A DNA stretch of 64,000 bases, taken from positions 3,100,001-3,164,000 of the forward strand of contig NZ_CP043046.1 of NCBI RefSeq assembly GCF_008119665.1, given 5' to 3'. This stretch comes from Pigmentiphaga aceris (GTDB lineage Bacteria > Pseudomonadota > Gammaproteobacteria > Burkholderiales > Burkholderiaceae_B). The notes under the pieces are model-generated. The model saw nothing but the letters and a program-made list of their open reading frames with translations. It was not told the DNA's origin and searched no databases. This document shows, piece by piece, positions 17,232 through 25,586 of this stretch. A program made the translations under genes and the position numbers. Positions within the stretch are counted from its first letter, which is position 1, and every line of letters begins with the position of its first letter.

Positions 17232-18827
17232 TCAACGCAACGCAGGCGACGCGAACAGCGCGTCCAGCCAGTTCGCCCACGATGCATTCAAGCCATCAGC
17301 GGGGCCGATTACGGGGTCGGAGACAGCGCCAACAAGGTCCGCCGTTGCAGGATCACTCGACAATCCGTTTGCCTGCCGACGCACAAACGCGTCTTGCTCA
17401 CTTGCCCAGATGGCCGCTTGGTCTGACTTGGCAGAACCTGCGCCGGTCAATGCTCCCTCACCTGCAGCAAGCGCCAAGGCCTGCAGCACCTGTGCCGCCT
17501 GAGGCGCAACCGGTTCGCACAATGCCGCCACCTTCGCCCAGACTTCCGCCTCGCCGAAGGGGCGATCCGGCCCGCCGCGTGCGCTCCAAACCGTCTCTGA
17601 CACGGTGCCTGCGTGCGTAGAGATCGTCACCGTAGCCGGTCGATCGTGGGGTGCCGGGCGTTGCTCGGCAAATGGCACGATCTCGATCAGGCCGCGCAAA
17701 CCCGCTACCCGAGGGTCGTCCAGCGACGCGGCATCGAAGGACTGCACGCCCCCGTCACCATGCACCACAGCCGCTGCCACCGCATGCGGCAGGGAGAACT
17801 TCGCGCCCAGCGTGGTAGCCGGCGCACGATTGTCCAGCCTCAAAGCCAGCGGATGCGCATCGACGCGAATGCCGGTCACCCCTGCCCCGCCCTTTATCGA
17901 CGGATCGCGGGCAATCAGGGCTTGCACCGCTTCGATTGCCGAGTGTGCGTACTGGCAGCAGGCATTCATCTTCTGATAGCCCGATTCCACTGCCCATTCG
18001 CCGTCATCGGCAAAAGCTGTCAGATCGGTCGTGGCGCAACCCAAGCCCGTCACATACACATCAAAAGGCGTGCTGGCCAGACCACCGATGCCCGCACGCG
18101 CATGCTGCACAGCCAACAGCCCGGCATTTGCACCGTGCGCGGCCCACGCGTTGCGAATCAATGACCCCTGCACGGCCTGATTGAACGGCCCGGCCATGCC
18201 AAGCGCCGTAGCACCCGCCACCGCAGATACCAGTTGGTCGGCAGGCAAGCGCATCAGAAAACCCAGGCCTGCTGCTGCACCCACCGGCATCAACAAAGCA
18301 TGCGGGTGCAGCTTCAGGTCCGGGAATCGCCAGGCACGGGCAACTCGGGCTACCGTTTCGTAACCCAGAATCAAGGCACGCAACACATCTTGCGCGCTGG
18401 CACCAGTGGCTTCCGCGCAGGCCAGCAACGCCGGCAGCACATACAGGCCGCCATGGCATACCGCTTTGCGATAGCCCTCGTCCAGCTCGTTCCAGCCCAT
18501 GGTCAAGGCGTTCAAGGCAGCCGCGTCACGCTGCGAGGTACGCGGCCGACCCGGTGAAAACACGCTGACAGACCCTGATTCTGCGTGCGCCATAGTGAAG
18601 GCCCGCATCGCAGCCACTTCCGGCTCCGCCACCGCACTGAAGGCCGCCGCCAGGTTGTCGGCCAGCACCATCGCGCCGCGCGAGCGGGCCGAGGCGGGAA
18701 TATCGGCCCATTCCAAGGAGGCCAGGCGATGCAGGCAAGCCTGGAAAGCCGCAGCAGCGTCCTCGCGCGATGGGTTCAACGCGGTAGCCGCAGCCGTCGC
18801 GCGCGCCGAAGTCAAAACAGCTCCCAC
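17232..18827 (-). CDS. MmgE/PrpD-family protein (first copy in the cluster)
   Basis: 531 residues from a GTG at 18827, longer than the usual 450-480. Family stretches include GWNELDEGYRKAVCHGG, HPHALLMPVGAAAGLGF, IRNAWAAHGANAGLLAV and the KMNACCQYAHSAIEAVQAL substrate region. The start overlaps the end of livF by about 16 bp and has an AGGAAAG ribosome-binding site. It is clearly diverged from the second copy at 14246-15643, so the two probably act on different intermediates rather than being redundant. Its position between the transporter and the flavoprotein places it in the same pathway. The reaction is unknown. Confidence 0.87.
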   Translation of the reverse strand: MGAVLTSARATAAATALNPSREDAAAAFQACLHRLASLEWADIPASARSRGAMVLADNLAAAFSAVAEPEVAAMRAFTMAHAESGSVSVFSPGRPRTSQRDAAALNALTMGWNELDEGYRKAVCHGGLYVLPALLACAEATGASAQDVLRALILGYETVARVARAWRFPDLKLHPHALLMPVGAAAGLGFLMRLPADQLVSAVAGATALGMAGPFNQAVQGSLIRNAWAAHGANAGLLAVQHARAGIGGLASTPFDVYVTGLGCATTDLTAFADDGEWAVESGYQKMNACCQYAHSAIEAVQALIARDPSIKGGAGVTGIRVDAHPLALRLDNRAPATTLGAKFSLPHAVAAAVVHGDGGVQSFDAASLDDPRVAGLRGLIEIVPFAEQRPAPHDRPATVTISTHAGTVSETVWSARGGPDRPFGEAEVWAKVAALCEPVAPQAAQVLQALALAAGEGALTGAGSAKSDQAAIWASEQDAFVRRQANGLSSDPATADLVGAVSDPVIGPADGLNASWANWLDALFASPALR

Positions 18828-19507
18828 AGGCTTTCCTGCTTCAGCAGGTCTTCGCTGGCCCCGTCATAAATGATTCTGCCCGACTTGATGACTACCGCCC
18901 GATCGACATTCTTCAGCGTGGCCTGCACGTTCTGTTCAACGATGATGACGGTGGTGCCGCGTGTGCGGTTGATCTCGCTGATGCTGGCCAGCACGTCACG
19001 CACGATCACCGGTGCCAGGCCAATCGTGGGTTCGTCCAGCAACAGAATCGACGGTTGGGTCATCAGTGCCATGCCCAACGCCAGCATCTGCTGCTGCCCG
19101 CCGCTTAACGACCCGGCGATCTGTTCGCTGCGTTCGGCCAGCAGCGGGAACAGGCCGTAGACCTCGTCGAACGCTTTCTTGCGTGCCGACGCATCATGCT
19201 TCAGCCCGGCAATCGCCAGGTTCTGCTGCACCTGAAGATCACGGAACACGTTATTGCCCTGCGGCACAAAGGCCATGCCAAAGCCCACGTTGTGATGGAC
19301 TTCCGATACCTTGATGGGATTGCCGCGATACGCCACGTGGCCGTCGCAGGTTTCCAGGTCACCCAGGCAGGCCCGCAGCAGCGTGGTCTTGCCCGCACCG
19401 TTGTGCCCGAAGATGCCCAGGCGCTGACCTTCCGGCACGCTCAGGTCCAGGCCGTGCAGCACGTGGAGTTTGCCGTAATGGGCGTTCAAACCCTTCAGTT
19501 CAAGCAT
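18812..19507 (-). CDS. livF: Branched-chain-amino-acid-type ABC transporter ATPase LivF
   Basis: 231 residues, a single ABC domain. Walker A is GHNGAGKTT, the signature is SGGQQQ, and Walker B is SILLLDEPTIGLAP. It begins with LNAHYGKLHVL and has LivF-like size. It energises the LivHM permease at the inner membrane. GAGGA precedes the ATG. It is fifth of the five transporter genes, 89 bp after livG, and overlaps the first MmgE/PrpD gene. Confidence 0.95.
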   Translation of the reverse strand: MLELKGLNAHYGKLHVLHGLDLSVPEGQRLGIFGHNGAGKTTLLRACLGDLETCDGHVAYRGNPIKVSEVHHNVGFGMAFVPQGNNVFRDLQVQQNLAIAGLKHDASARKKAFDEVYGLFPLLAERSEQIAGSLSGGQQQMLALGMALMTQPSILLLDEPTIGLAPVIVRDVLASISEINRTRGTTVIIVEQNVQATLKNVDRAVVIKSGRIIYDGASEDLLKQESLWELF

Positions 19508-19596
19508 TGCTTCCTCTCTTGCGCGAATCGTGGCGAGCTGTCGGTCAGCGGGTAGATCAAGAAATCAATCGCCGTCACAAACATGGCACCCATCGC

Positions 19597-20394
19597 TCAT
19601 TGGCCGAAATAAAGCTCGGCCAACACCTTGCTTTCCAGCAAGGTGGCAACGTCGCCGCGTTCAAGAATGCGGCCCTGGGCCATGAAGACCGCGCTGTTGC
19701 ACAGATCGCGGATGAAGGACACGTTGTGCTCCACCACGCACACCGCCCGGCCCGATGCCGCCTCTTCCCGCACGATGTCGCGCATGGTTTCGTAGGCAAC
19801 CCCTTCCACCCCCGCCATGGGTTCGTCCAGCAGCAGCACCGGCCCATTGCTCATCAGTGCACGCGCCAGGCCCACCAGCTTCTGTTGACCAAAGGTGATG
19901 TCGTTGACGTTGGCATCGGCCAGCGCGTCCAGCTTCATGCGTTTCAGAATCAAGTGCGCACGTTCACGTAATTCGGCTTCCGCCCGGCGCACGGCAGCGG
20001 GCGACAGAATCAACCGCAACAGCGATTCGCCGGGGTAATGCGACGGTGCAACCAGCATGTTTTCCAGCACGGTCAGCGAGCCGAACAGCCGCATGTGCTG
20101 CCAGGTGCGCGCAACCCCAACACGGGCACGTCGGTACAGCGGCAAACCAAGTAAAGACTGCCCGCCCAGCACAATGCTGCCGGCATCGGCCGCCACCACA
20201 CCGGAAATCAGGTTGAACAAGGACGTTTTGCCCGCACCGTTTGGCCCGATCAGCCCCAGGATTTCGCCGCCGCGAATTTCCAGGTCGATCTTGTCGGCCA
20301 CCACCACACCACCAAAGCGTTTGCACACGCCCTTGATGTCGAGAATGGGCGCAGATGCAGCAACACCTGCCTGCAAGGTTTGCGTAGCAGCCAT
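19597..20394 (-). CDS. livG: Branched-chain-amino-acid-type ABC transporter ATPase LivG
   Basis: 265 residues. Walker A is GPNGAGKTS, Walker B is VLLLDEPMAGV, and the long insert after RTWQHMRLFGSLTVLENM is typical of LivG. The C-terminal part (VEHNVSFIRDLCN) is also family-like. The canonical LSGGQ signature is replaced by ITFGQQK, as is common in LivG proteins. The ATG overlaps the livM stop codon as TGATG, so translation is coupled. Confidence 0.95.
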   Translation of the reverse strand: MAATQTLQAGVAASAPILDIKGVCKRFGGVVVADKIDLEIRGGEILGLIGPNGAGKTSLFNLISGVVAADAGSIVLGGQSLLGLPLYRRARVGVARTWQHMRLFGSLTVLENMLVAPSHYPGESLLRLILSPAAVRRAEAELRERAHLILKRMKLDALADANVNDITFGQQKLVGLARALMSNGPVLLLDEPMAGVEGVAYETMRDIVREEAASGRAVCVVEHNVSFIRDLCNSAVFMAQGRILERGDVATLLESKVLAELYFGQ

Positions 20395-21260
20395 CAGTGG
20401 CCTCCCTCGACGCGCTTGGCCGGTGCGATCAAGCCCTGCGGACGCAGGAACAGGAACAGAATCACCAGCGAGGTGAAGATCACGCCTTGCAGCGGGCCCA
20501 TGATGCCCGAGGGCAAGTTCAGGAAAGTGATGGCCTCAGGCAGCAACAGCAGCAGCACCGCACCCACCACCGGGCCCAGCACCGAACCCATGCCGCCCAC
20601 CACCACCATCGTCAGAATCATGGCGGATTGCAGAATCTGGAATTGATCTGGCGTGACGTATTGGTAGTAGTAGGCGTACAAGCCACCGGCCACACCGGCC
20701 ATGCCCGAGCCCAGCGCAAAGATGGCGATCTTAATGTTCATGGCGTTACGGCCTAGTGCCAGAAACGCCAGTTCGTCATCCCGCATGGCCTTGATCGCAC
20801 GGCCATACGGACCGCGCACCAGCGCCCGCACGGCAAGGACCACAATCAGCGCAACCCCCAGCGACACACCCGCAAAGACCAGATTGCGCTGTCCCGACAC
20901 CACGTTGGGAATGCCACCCAGACCGCTGGCACCGCCCACGAAGTCCAGGTTCTTGATGATTTCCAGCAAGCCCAGCTGGAAGCCGATGCTGGTGATCAGC
21001 AGGTAATCGCCAGAAATTCGCAGCGACGGCAAAGACAGCGCAAACGACGCCACCAGGGCCACAAAGAACCCGGCGATCACACTCAAGACCGGATGCACGC
21101 CGAACTTCACGCTGAGCACACCCACGGTGTAAGCACCCAGCGCAAAGAAAATCGGGTGCGCAATGCTGATCAATCCGCCGAAGCCGATGATCAGGTTGAA
21201 GCTGGAAGCCAGGATGATGTAGAGACCCACCAACACCAGCATTGACGCGACATATTCCAT
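20394..21260 (-). CDS. livM: Branched-chain-amino-acid-type ABC permease LivM
   Basis: 288 residues with about eight or nine hydrophobic helices. FNLIIGFGGLISIAHPIFFALGAY is the family N-terminal region (quoted here only as its general location, residues 20-43). GRAIKAMRDDELAFLALG is the conserved cytoplasmic EAA-like loop. Inner-membrane half of the permease with LivH. AGGAG lies 7 bp before the ATG. It is 15 bp after livH. Confidence 0.94.
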   Translation of the reverse strand: MEYVASMLVLVGLYIILASSFNLIIGFGGLISIAHPIFFALGAYTVGVLSVKFGVHPVLSVIAGFFVALVASFALSLPSLRISGDYLLITSIGFQLGLLEIIKNLDFVGGASGLGGIPNVVSGQRNLVFAGVSLGVALIVVLAVRALVRGPYGRAIKAMRDDELAFLALGRNAMNIKIAIFALGSGMAGVAGGLYAYYYQYVTPDQFQILQSAMILTMVVVGGMGSVLGPVVGAVLLLLLPEAITFLNLPSGIMGPLQGVIFTSLVILFLFLRPQGLIAPAKRVEGGH

Positions 21261-21275
21261 TTATTGGCTCCTGGC

Positions 21276-22205
21276 TTAAGCGTCTGCGGGCGTGGCGGAC
21301 ACGGCTGGCGCAGCCGTTGGCTTTTTGGCGCGTCGCGTCAGTCGAACCCCCTGCGGGAAGAACAGAATCGTGATGAACAGCAGCGCGTACAGAATCAGGC
21401 TCTGCCAGGCCGACGGAATCACCAGAATGCTGAACGCGCGCAGCAAGGCCAGGAACACGGCCGCAACCGCTGCGCCAAACACATTGCCCATGCCGCCCAG
21501 CAGGGCCGCAATCACCGCGAACAACATCATTTCCAGCGGCGTGTTGGGCACCATCGAGGCACGCGTGCCGAACAGGTACATGCCTGCGGTGATCAGAATC
21601 GCCGCAACCACAAAGGTCAGCGCGTATACCCGGCGCACGTTAATGCCATACAACCGCGACAGGTGCGGGTTATCGGCCGCTGCCAGCATGAACTGGCCTT
21701 GGCGCGAGCGCTTCATGATCAGGTACAGCAAGCCCATCAAGACAATGGTGGTGGCAATGGCTTTCAAGTCCCACTCGCTGACGACCACGCCGCCCACGAT
21801 GTGTGACGCCGACATCAAGGTGGTGGCCAGGGACACCGGTTCGGTACCGGCTGCCATCGCAAGCAGGTACTGCACCAACTCTGAGACCACCAGGGTGAAG
21901 ATGAAGAAGGTCAGCGGCGGCGAATGGCGGCGGCGGAAGGTCTGCAAGCCCCACACTTCCATGGCCAGCGCAGCGGCAATCGCGGCGGCCGCACCCAGGG
22001 CAATCGCCACCGGGGCTGGCAAGCCGAATTTCTGGATTGCCGCATACATCGTGTAATACGCAATGCCCATCAGGCCAGCCTGGGCGAAGTTCCAAACCTT
22101 GACGACTTTGAGGACCAGCGCAAACGCAGCCGCCAACAGCACCGCGTAGCTGGAATTGGCCAAGCCGGTCCAGAAGATTTGCAACAGGGTCTGGATATCC
22201 AGCAT
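21276..22205 (-). CDS. livH: Branched-chain-amino-acid-type ABC permease LivH
   Basis: 309 residues, multi-spanning. KVWNFAQAGLMGIAYYTMY and the loop MLAAADNPHLSRLYGINVRR match LivH permeases. The ATG at 22205 follows GGGAG with 6-bp spacing; 12 extra upstream codons are open but unlike the family. An inverted repeat separates it from the binding-protein gene. The substrate of this Liv-type system need not be an amino acid; many members import aromatic or cyclic amide compounds. Confidence 0.93.
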   Translation of the reverse strand: MLDIQTLLQIFWTGLANSSYAVLLAAAFALVLKVVKVWNFAQAGLMGIAYYTMYAAIQKFGLPAPVAIALGAAAAIAAALAMEVWGLQTFRRRHSPPLTFFIFTLVVSELVQYLLAMAAGTEPVSLATTLMSASHIVGGVVVSEWDLKAIATTIVLMGLLYLIMKRSRQGQFMLAAADNPHLSRLYGINVRRVYALTFVVAAILITAGMYLFGTRASMVPNTPLEMMLFAVIAALLGGMGNVFGAAVAAVFLALLRAFSILVIPSAWQSLILYALLFITILFFPQGVRLTRRAKKPTAAPAVSATPADA

Positions 22206-22224
22206 CACTGCTCCCGGTAGAGAA

Positions 22225-22257
22225 GGCGGCGGCCGATGCATTCATCGGCGCGCCGCC
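22225..22257 (-). promoter_or_regulatory. Strong intercistronic hairpin between binding-protein and livH genes
   Basis: The stem is GGCGGC plus GCCGATG paired with CATCGGC plus GCCGCC, 13 bp with a one-base asymmetry and a CATT loop. It begins 5 bp after the binding-protein stop codon and ends before the livH ribosome-binding site. There is no T-run. This fits mRNA 3'-end stabilisation or partial attenuation, so that binding protein exceeds permease. Confidence 0.65.
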
Positions 22258-22262
22258 TGGTC

Positions 22263-23420
22263 TTATTGAACGGTCGCGACCGGGACGAATTGCCCGCCCT
22301 TGACCTCGAACAGGTACACCGGCTTGTTCACGCGGTGGTCTGCACCGACCGTCAGCTTGCCGGTCATGGGCAGGTCGAAGTTGGCCACTTCCACCAGCGC
22401 CTTGCGCATGTTCGGGCCAGTCAGCGGCTGCTTGGTCTTCAGCAGATGACCATACAGTTCACCGATCAGGTAAGGCATGTCGTACAGGTACTGGGTGTAC
22501 GGCAGACCATTCGGGATGCGGTTTTCGGCTTTCTTCCAGCGCTCGACAAATTCCGCAATACGCGGGTTCTGCTCTGCCGACGGGGCCAGTGCCGACACCA
22601 GCAGGCCTTCGGCGGCTGCACCCAGCTGCGCGATGATCTTCGGGTTGTAGCCAGCGGAATACGTGGAAATCGGCTGCTTCAGGCCCAGTTGACGCAGCTG
22701 CGCAATCACTTGCGGCAGGTCAGACACCAGGCCCTGGATGTGGATGATGTCGGCGTTCGACGTACGCACCTTCAGCAGCGCACCGGTGTAGTCGGTGGAC
22801 TGCGCATCGTAGGCCTCGTAGGACACCACCTTGCCGCCCATTTTCTCGAAGGCGTCGCGGTAGATCTTCGCGCCTTCCACGCCGCTGTCGTTGTGGATGT
22901 ACAGCACGGCGGCACGCTCCTTCTTCAGCGTTTCGCGGGCGTAGCGGGCTTGCGCCACCACGTCTACGTCAGCCAGCGGATAGGTCGTGTACACGTAGTC
23001 GCCCAGCTTCGCGATTTCCGGCGAATTGGCCCCCACGCTGAGCGCCAGCACTTCGCTGCGGTTGGCAATCGGTGCCACGGCCTTCACCACCGCGCTCCAG
23101 GCGGTACCGAACACCGGTACCTTGTCGACGTTGACCAGGCGGTTGACCGCGTTGATGCCCAGGCGCGGATCGGCTTGGGTGTCCAGCAGGATCATTTCCA
23201 GCTTGTGGCCGTCGATGCCGCCTTTGGCATTGATGTCTTCCACTGCCCACTGGGCCGCCTTGGCCTGATCCGCACCGAACAGGGCCTGCGAACCGGTCAG
23301 CGGCATGGCCAGACCGAAACGCAAGGGTTCCTTGGCTTGCGCCAGGACCTGACCGCCAAGACCAAAACTGGCGGCAATCACTGCCGCCGACAAAATAAGA
23401 GTTCTACGCAAAGGCTTCAT
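22263..23420 (-). CDS. Liv-type ABC transporter periplasmic substrate-binding protein
   Basis: 385 residues with a Sec signal peptide (MKPLRRTLILSAAVIAASFG onward, cleavage expected near VLAQA, residues 26-29). The mature part has the type-I periplasmic-binding fold: LRFGLAMPLTGSQALFG, INAKGGIDGHKLEMI, and a C-terminal PVYLFEVKGGQFVPV. It captures the substrate in the periplasm for LivHMGF. GGGAA precedes the ATG. It lies 88 bp after the isochorismatase-like gene and is the first transporter gene in the operon. Confidence 0.93.
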   Translation of the reverse strand: MKPLRRTLILSAAVIAASFGLGGQVLAQAKEPLRFGLAMPLTGSQALFGADQAKAAQWAVEDINAKGGIDGHKLEMILLDTQADPRLGINAVNRLVNVDKVPVFGTAWSAVVKAVAPIANRSEVLALSVGANSPEIAKLGDYVYTTYPLADVDVVAQARYARETLKKERAAVLYIHNDSGVEGAKIYRDAFEKMGGKVVSYEAYDAQSTDYTGALLKVRTSNADIIHIQGLVSDLPQVIAQLRQLGLKQPISTYSAGYNPKIIAQLGAAAEGLLVSALAPSAEQNPRIAEFVERWKKAENRIPNGLPYTQYLYDMPYLIGELYGHLLKTKQPLTGPNMRKALVEVANFDLPMTGKLTVGADHRVNKPVYLFEVKGGQFVPVATVQ

Positions 23421-23508
23421 GGCAATGTTCCCGGTTTATGGCATGGATCGAAGACGTGGGGGTGGAAAAACTATTGGGGCAAAGGTCTGCGGGTAATTCG
23501 GTCCAGCT

Positions 23509-24216
23509 TCAGCGCCCAACCTGGTTCAGGTTGGCGATCAGGGTGTCAGTCGTGCCAACGTCGGCATACTTTTCAGACATATCGAACAGGTTCACGGCAT
23601 GGGACACCTGGCTGCGGTCATACACCGCGTCCTGCGGCACGAACACCTTGAAGTTCAAGGAAAACGCATCGACCACGCTGCCGCGCACGCAGCCGCTGGT
23701 GGTGCAGCCGGTAACGATCAGGCTGTCGGCCTGAAGGTCGATCAAGTGGCTGGCCAAGGCGGTGCCGAAGAAGGCGCTGGGGTGCTTTTTCGGCAGCAGC
23801 ACGTCACCCTCGCGGGGGGCTACTTCCTTCACGAAGTCGTAGCCATGCGCCGGAATGTTCATGATCGCGGGCACTTTTTCCGCCAGGCGACCGCCGTCCG
23901 TCGCTTTCTTCGGCGCCACGTGCGGGTACAGCACCGGCCAGCCGCGCTCGCGGAAGGTGGCCAGCAGCTTTTCGATGTTCGCTACCGCCTTCCAGCCCAC
24001 GTCTCCGCAGCTGGTGGGGAATTCCTTGATCGATTCCCAGAACGGTTGCGGCGTGGTGCCCACGGTGCGGTACTGCACGTCGATGATCAGCAGTGCCGGG
24101 CGCACGCCCAGGCCAGACGGGCGGCCGAAACCTGCGGCGCGATAGGCGCGCTGTTCTTCGTCGCTGATGATGCCGTCCCAAGGTTTCGGGGGGCTTGCTT
24201 GCTTGTTTTCGCTCAT
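23509..24216 (-). CDS. Isochorismatase-fold cysteine hydrolase (amidase/N-carbamoyl hydrolase type)
   Basis: 235 residues. The catalytic triad is visible: Asp46 in LLIIDVQ, a lysine in KKHPSAFFGT and the nucleophile Cys in CTTSGCVRG. Relatives include N-carbamoylsarcosine amidase, maleamate amidase and nicotinamidase. The KHPSAFFGT and TTSGCVR forms are typical of the N-carbamoylsarcosine-like group. The ATG overlaps the amidohydrolase stop as ATGA, so translation is coupled. This suggests it hydrolyses the ring-opened product made by that enzyme. The exact amide is unknown. Confidence 0.88.
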   Translation of the reverse strand: MSENKQASPPKPWDGIISDEEQRAYRAAGFGRPSGLGVRPALLIIDVQYRTVGTTPQPFWESIKEFPTSCGDVGWKAVANIEKLLATFRERGWPVLYPHVAPKKATDGGRLAEKVPAIMNIPAHGYDFVKEVAPREGDVLLPKKHPSAFFGTALASHLIDLQADSLIVTGCTTSGCVRGSVVDAFSLNFKVFVPQDAVYDRSQVSHAVNLFDMSEKYADVGTTDTLIANLNQVGR

Positions 24217-25586
24217 GCTTTGTCCGTATTCATGGTGCGAGCCAGGTACTGTCCGTAGCCCGGCCTGCCGGTGATCTTGCCGTCCTGCATCACGGTTTCG
24301 CCGCGCACGATGGTGCGAACCGGCCAGCCTTTCAGGTCCCAGCCGTCGTACAGGCTGTAGTCCGAGTAAGAACCCAGTTCTTTTGCACGCACCACGCGAT
24401 TCTTTTGCAAGTCCACCAGCGTCAGGTCAGCGTCCGCACCCACGTCCAGCCGGCCTTTTTGCGGCAGATTGAAGATGTCGGCCGGGCGTCGGGTCAGCAG
24501 ATCGGCAATGCGCGACAGCCCCAAGCGACCCTTGTGATAGCCCTCGGATAACAGCACCGGCAGAATCGTGGCGGTACCCGGAAAACCCTGGGACGCGAGC
24601 CACAGGGTCCGTTCCTTGGTCGCCTTCTTGCGCGGCACGTGGTCGGACGCCACCACGTCGATGCTGCCGTCGCGCAGGCCTTCCCACATGGCCTCGATGT
24701 CGTCCTTGGACCGGAACGGCGGGTTGGCCTTGCCCAGCGGACCCAGGTCGCTGTCTTCGTCGTGGGTCAGATAATGCGGGCAGGTTTCCACGTAGACGTG
24801 TTCGTAACGCTCGCGCCAGCGGCGTACCTCGTTCAGCGCCATTCGGGTGCTCAGGTGCGGAATGTAGATCTGCGCGCCAAGGTGTTCGGCAAACATCATG
24901 GCGCGCACGCAGCTTTCGGCTTCCGTGAATGCCGGTTTGGCATCGGACCAGTCACGCAGCGTGTCGCGGCCTTCGGCCTGGAAGCGTTGGCGGATGCGGT
25001 TCACGATCTCGATGTTCTCGGTGTGGCAGACCACTTTCACGTCGCCCAGCTTGGCCGCCTGAGCCAGCAGGTCGTAGAAGTAGCCGTCGTCGGTGCCGTC
25101 CAGCCCCAGATACCGCCCTTCTTCGCCCTTGAAGTTCATGAAGTACTTGAAGGACGTGACGCCGTACTGCTTCACGTATTCCGGCAGTTCGCGCACGTGC
25201 AATTCATTGGCCACGCTGAAGTGAAAGCCGTAGTCCACGTGGGCGCGCGTGCGGGCGTACTCCTGCTCGCGGCGATACACGTCGGTGTAGTCCTCGTTGT
25301 TCAGGAAGTAGCCCAGCACGGTCGTGAAACCGCCCTGCGCGGCGTACACCGTTTCAGTTTCGTATTCCGTGATCTTTTCGCCGAAGCCGAAGTGGATGTG
25401 CGCGTCGATCAGGCCGGGAAACACATGCAGGCCGTGGGCCGAAACTTCCGGCATGCCTTCTTGAACAGGCGTGCCGGGCAGCAGCCGCGCGGCGATGCGT
25501 CCGTTCTGCACCAGCAGGTCCAAGGCCTGTCCGTCGCTGTCGGTGTCCACCAGCACACCGCCACGCAACACAAAATCCGTAGCCAT
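24213..25586 (-). CDS. Hydantoinase/dihydropyrimidinase-type cyclic amidohydrolase
   Basis: 457 residues of the dinuclear-metal amidohydrolase superfamily. HxH at 63 and 65, Lys147 in TSFKYF as the probable carboxylated bridging lysine, later histidines in CHTEN and PHLST, and the catalytic Asp in ASDHVP are all present. It should open a cyclic amide, imide or hydantoin. The closing part lacks the usual long C-terminal tail of D-hydantoinases. The ATG at 25586 overlaps the upstream GTPase gene stop as TGATG. The preceding TTG at 25589 is unlikely. Allantoinase or dihydroorotase activity is less likely given neighbours. Confidence 0.88.
   Translation of the reverse strand: MATDFVLRGGVLVDTDSDGQALDLLVQNGRIAARLLPGTPVQEGMPEVSAHGLHVFPGLIDAHIHFGFGEKITEYETETVYAAQGGFTTVLGYFLNNEDYTDVYRREQEYARTRAHVDYGFHFSVANELHVRELPEYVKQYGVTSFKYFMNFKGEEGRYLGLDGTDDGYFYDLLAQAAKLGDVKVVCHTENIEIVNRIRQRFQAEGRDTLRDWSDAKPAFTEAESCVRAMMFAEHLGAQIYIPHLSTRMALNEVRRWRERYEHVYVETCPHYLTHDEDSDLGPLGKANPPFRSKDDIEAMWEGLRDGSIDVVASDHVPRKKATKERTLWLASQGFPGTATILPVLLSEGYHKGRLGLSRIADLLTRRPADIFNLPQKGRLDVGADADLTLVDLQKNRVVRAKELGSYSDYSLYDGWDLKGWPVRTIVRGETVMQDGKITGRPGYGQYLARTMNTDKA

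Noticed and set aside
22236..23651. A 471-codon open frame opposite the Liv binding-protein gene
   Set aside because: It lacks any recognisable domain and overlaps a gene with a signal peptide and family motifs on the other strand.
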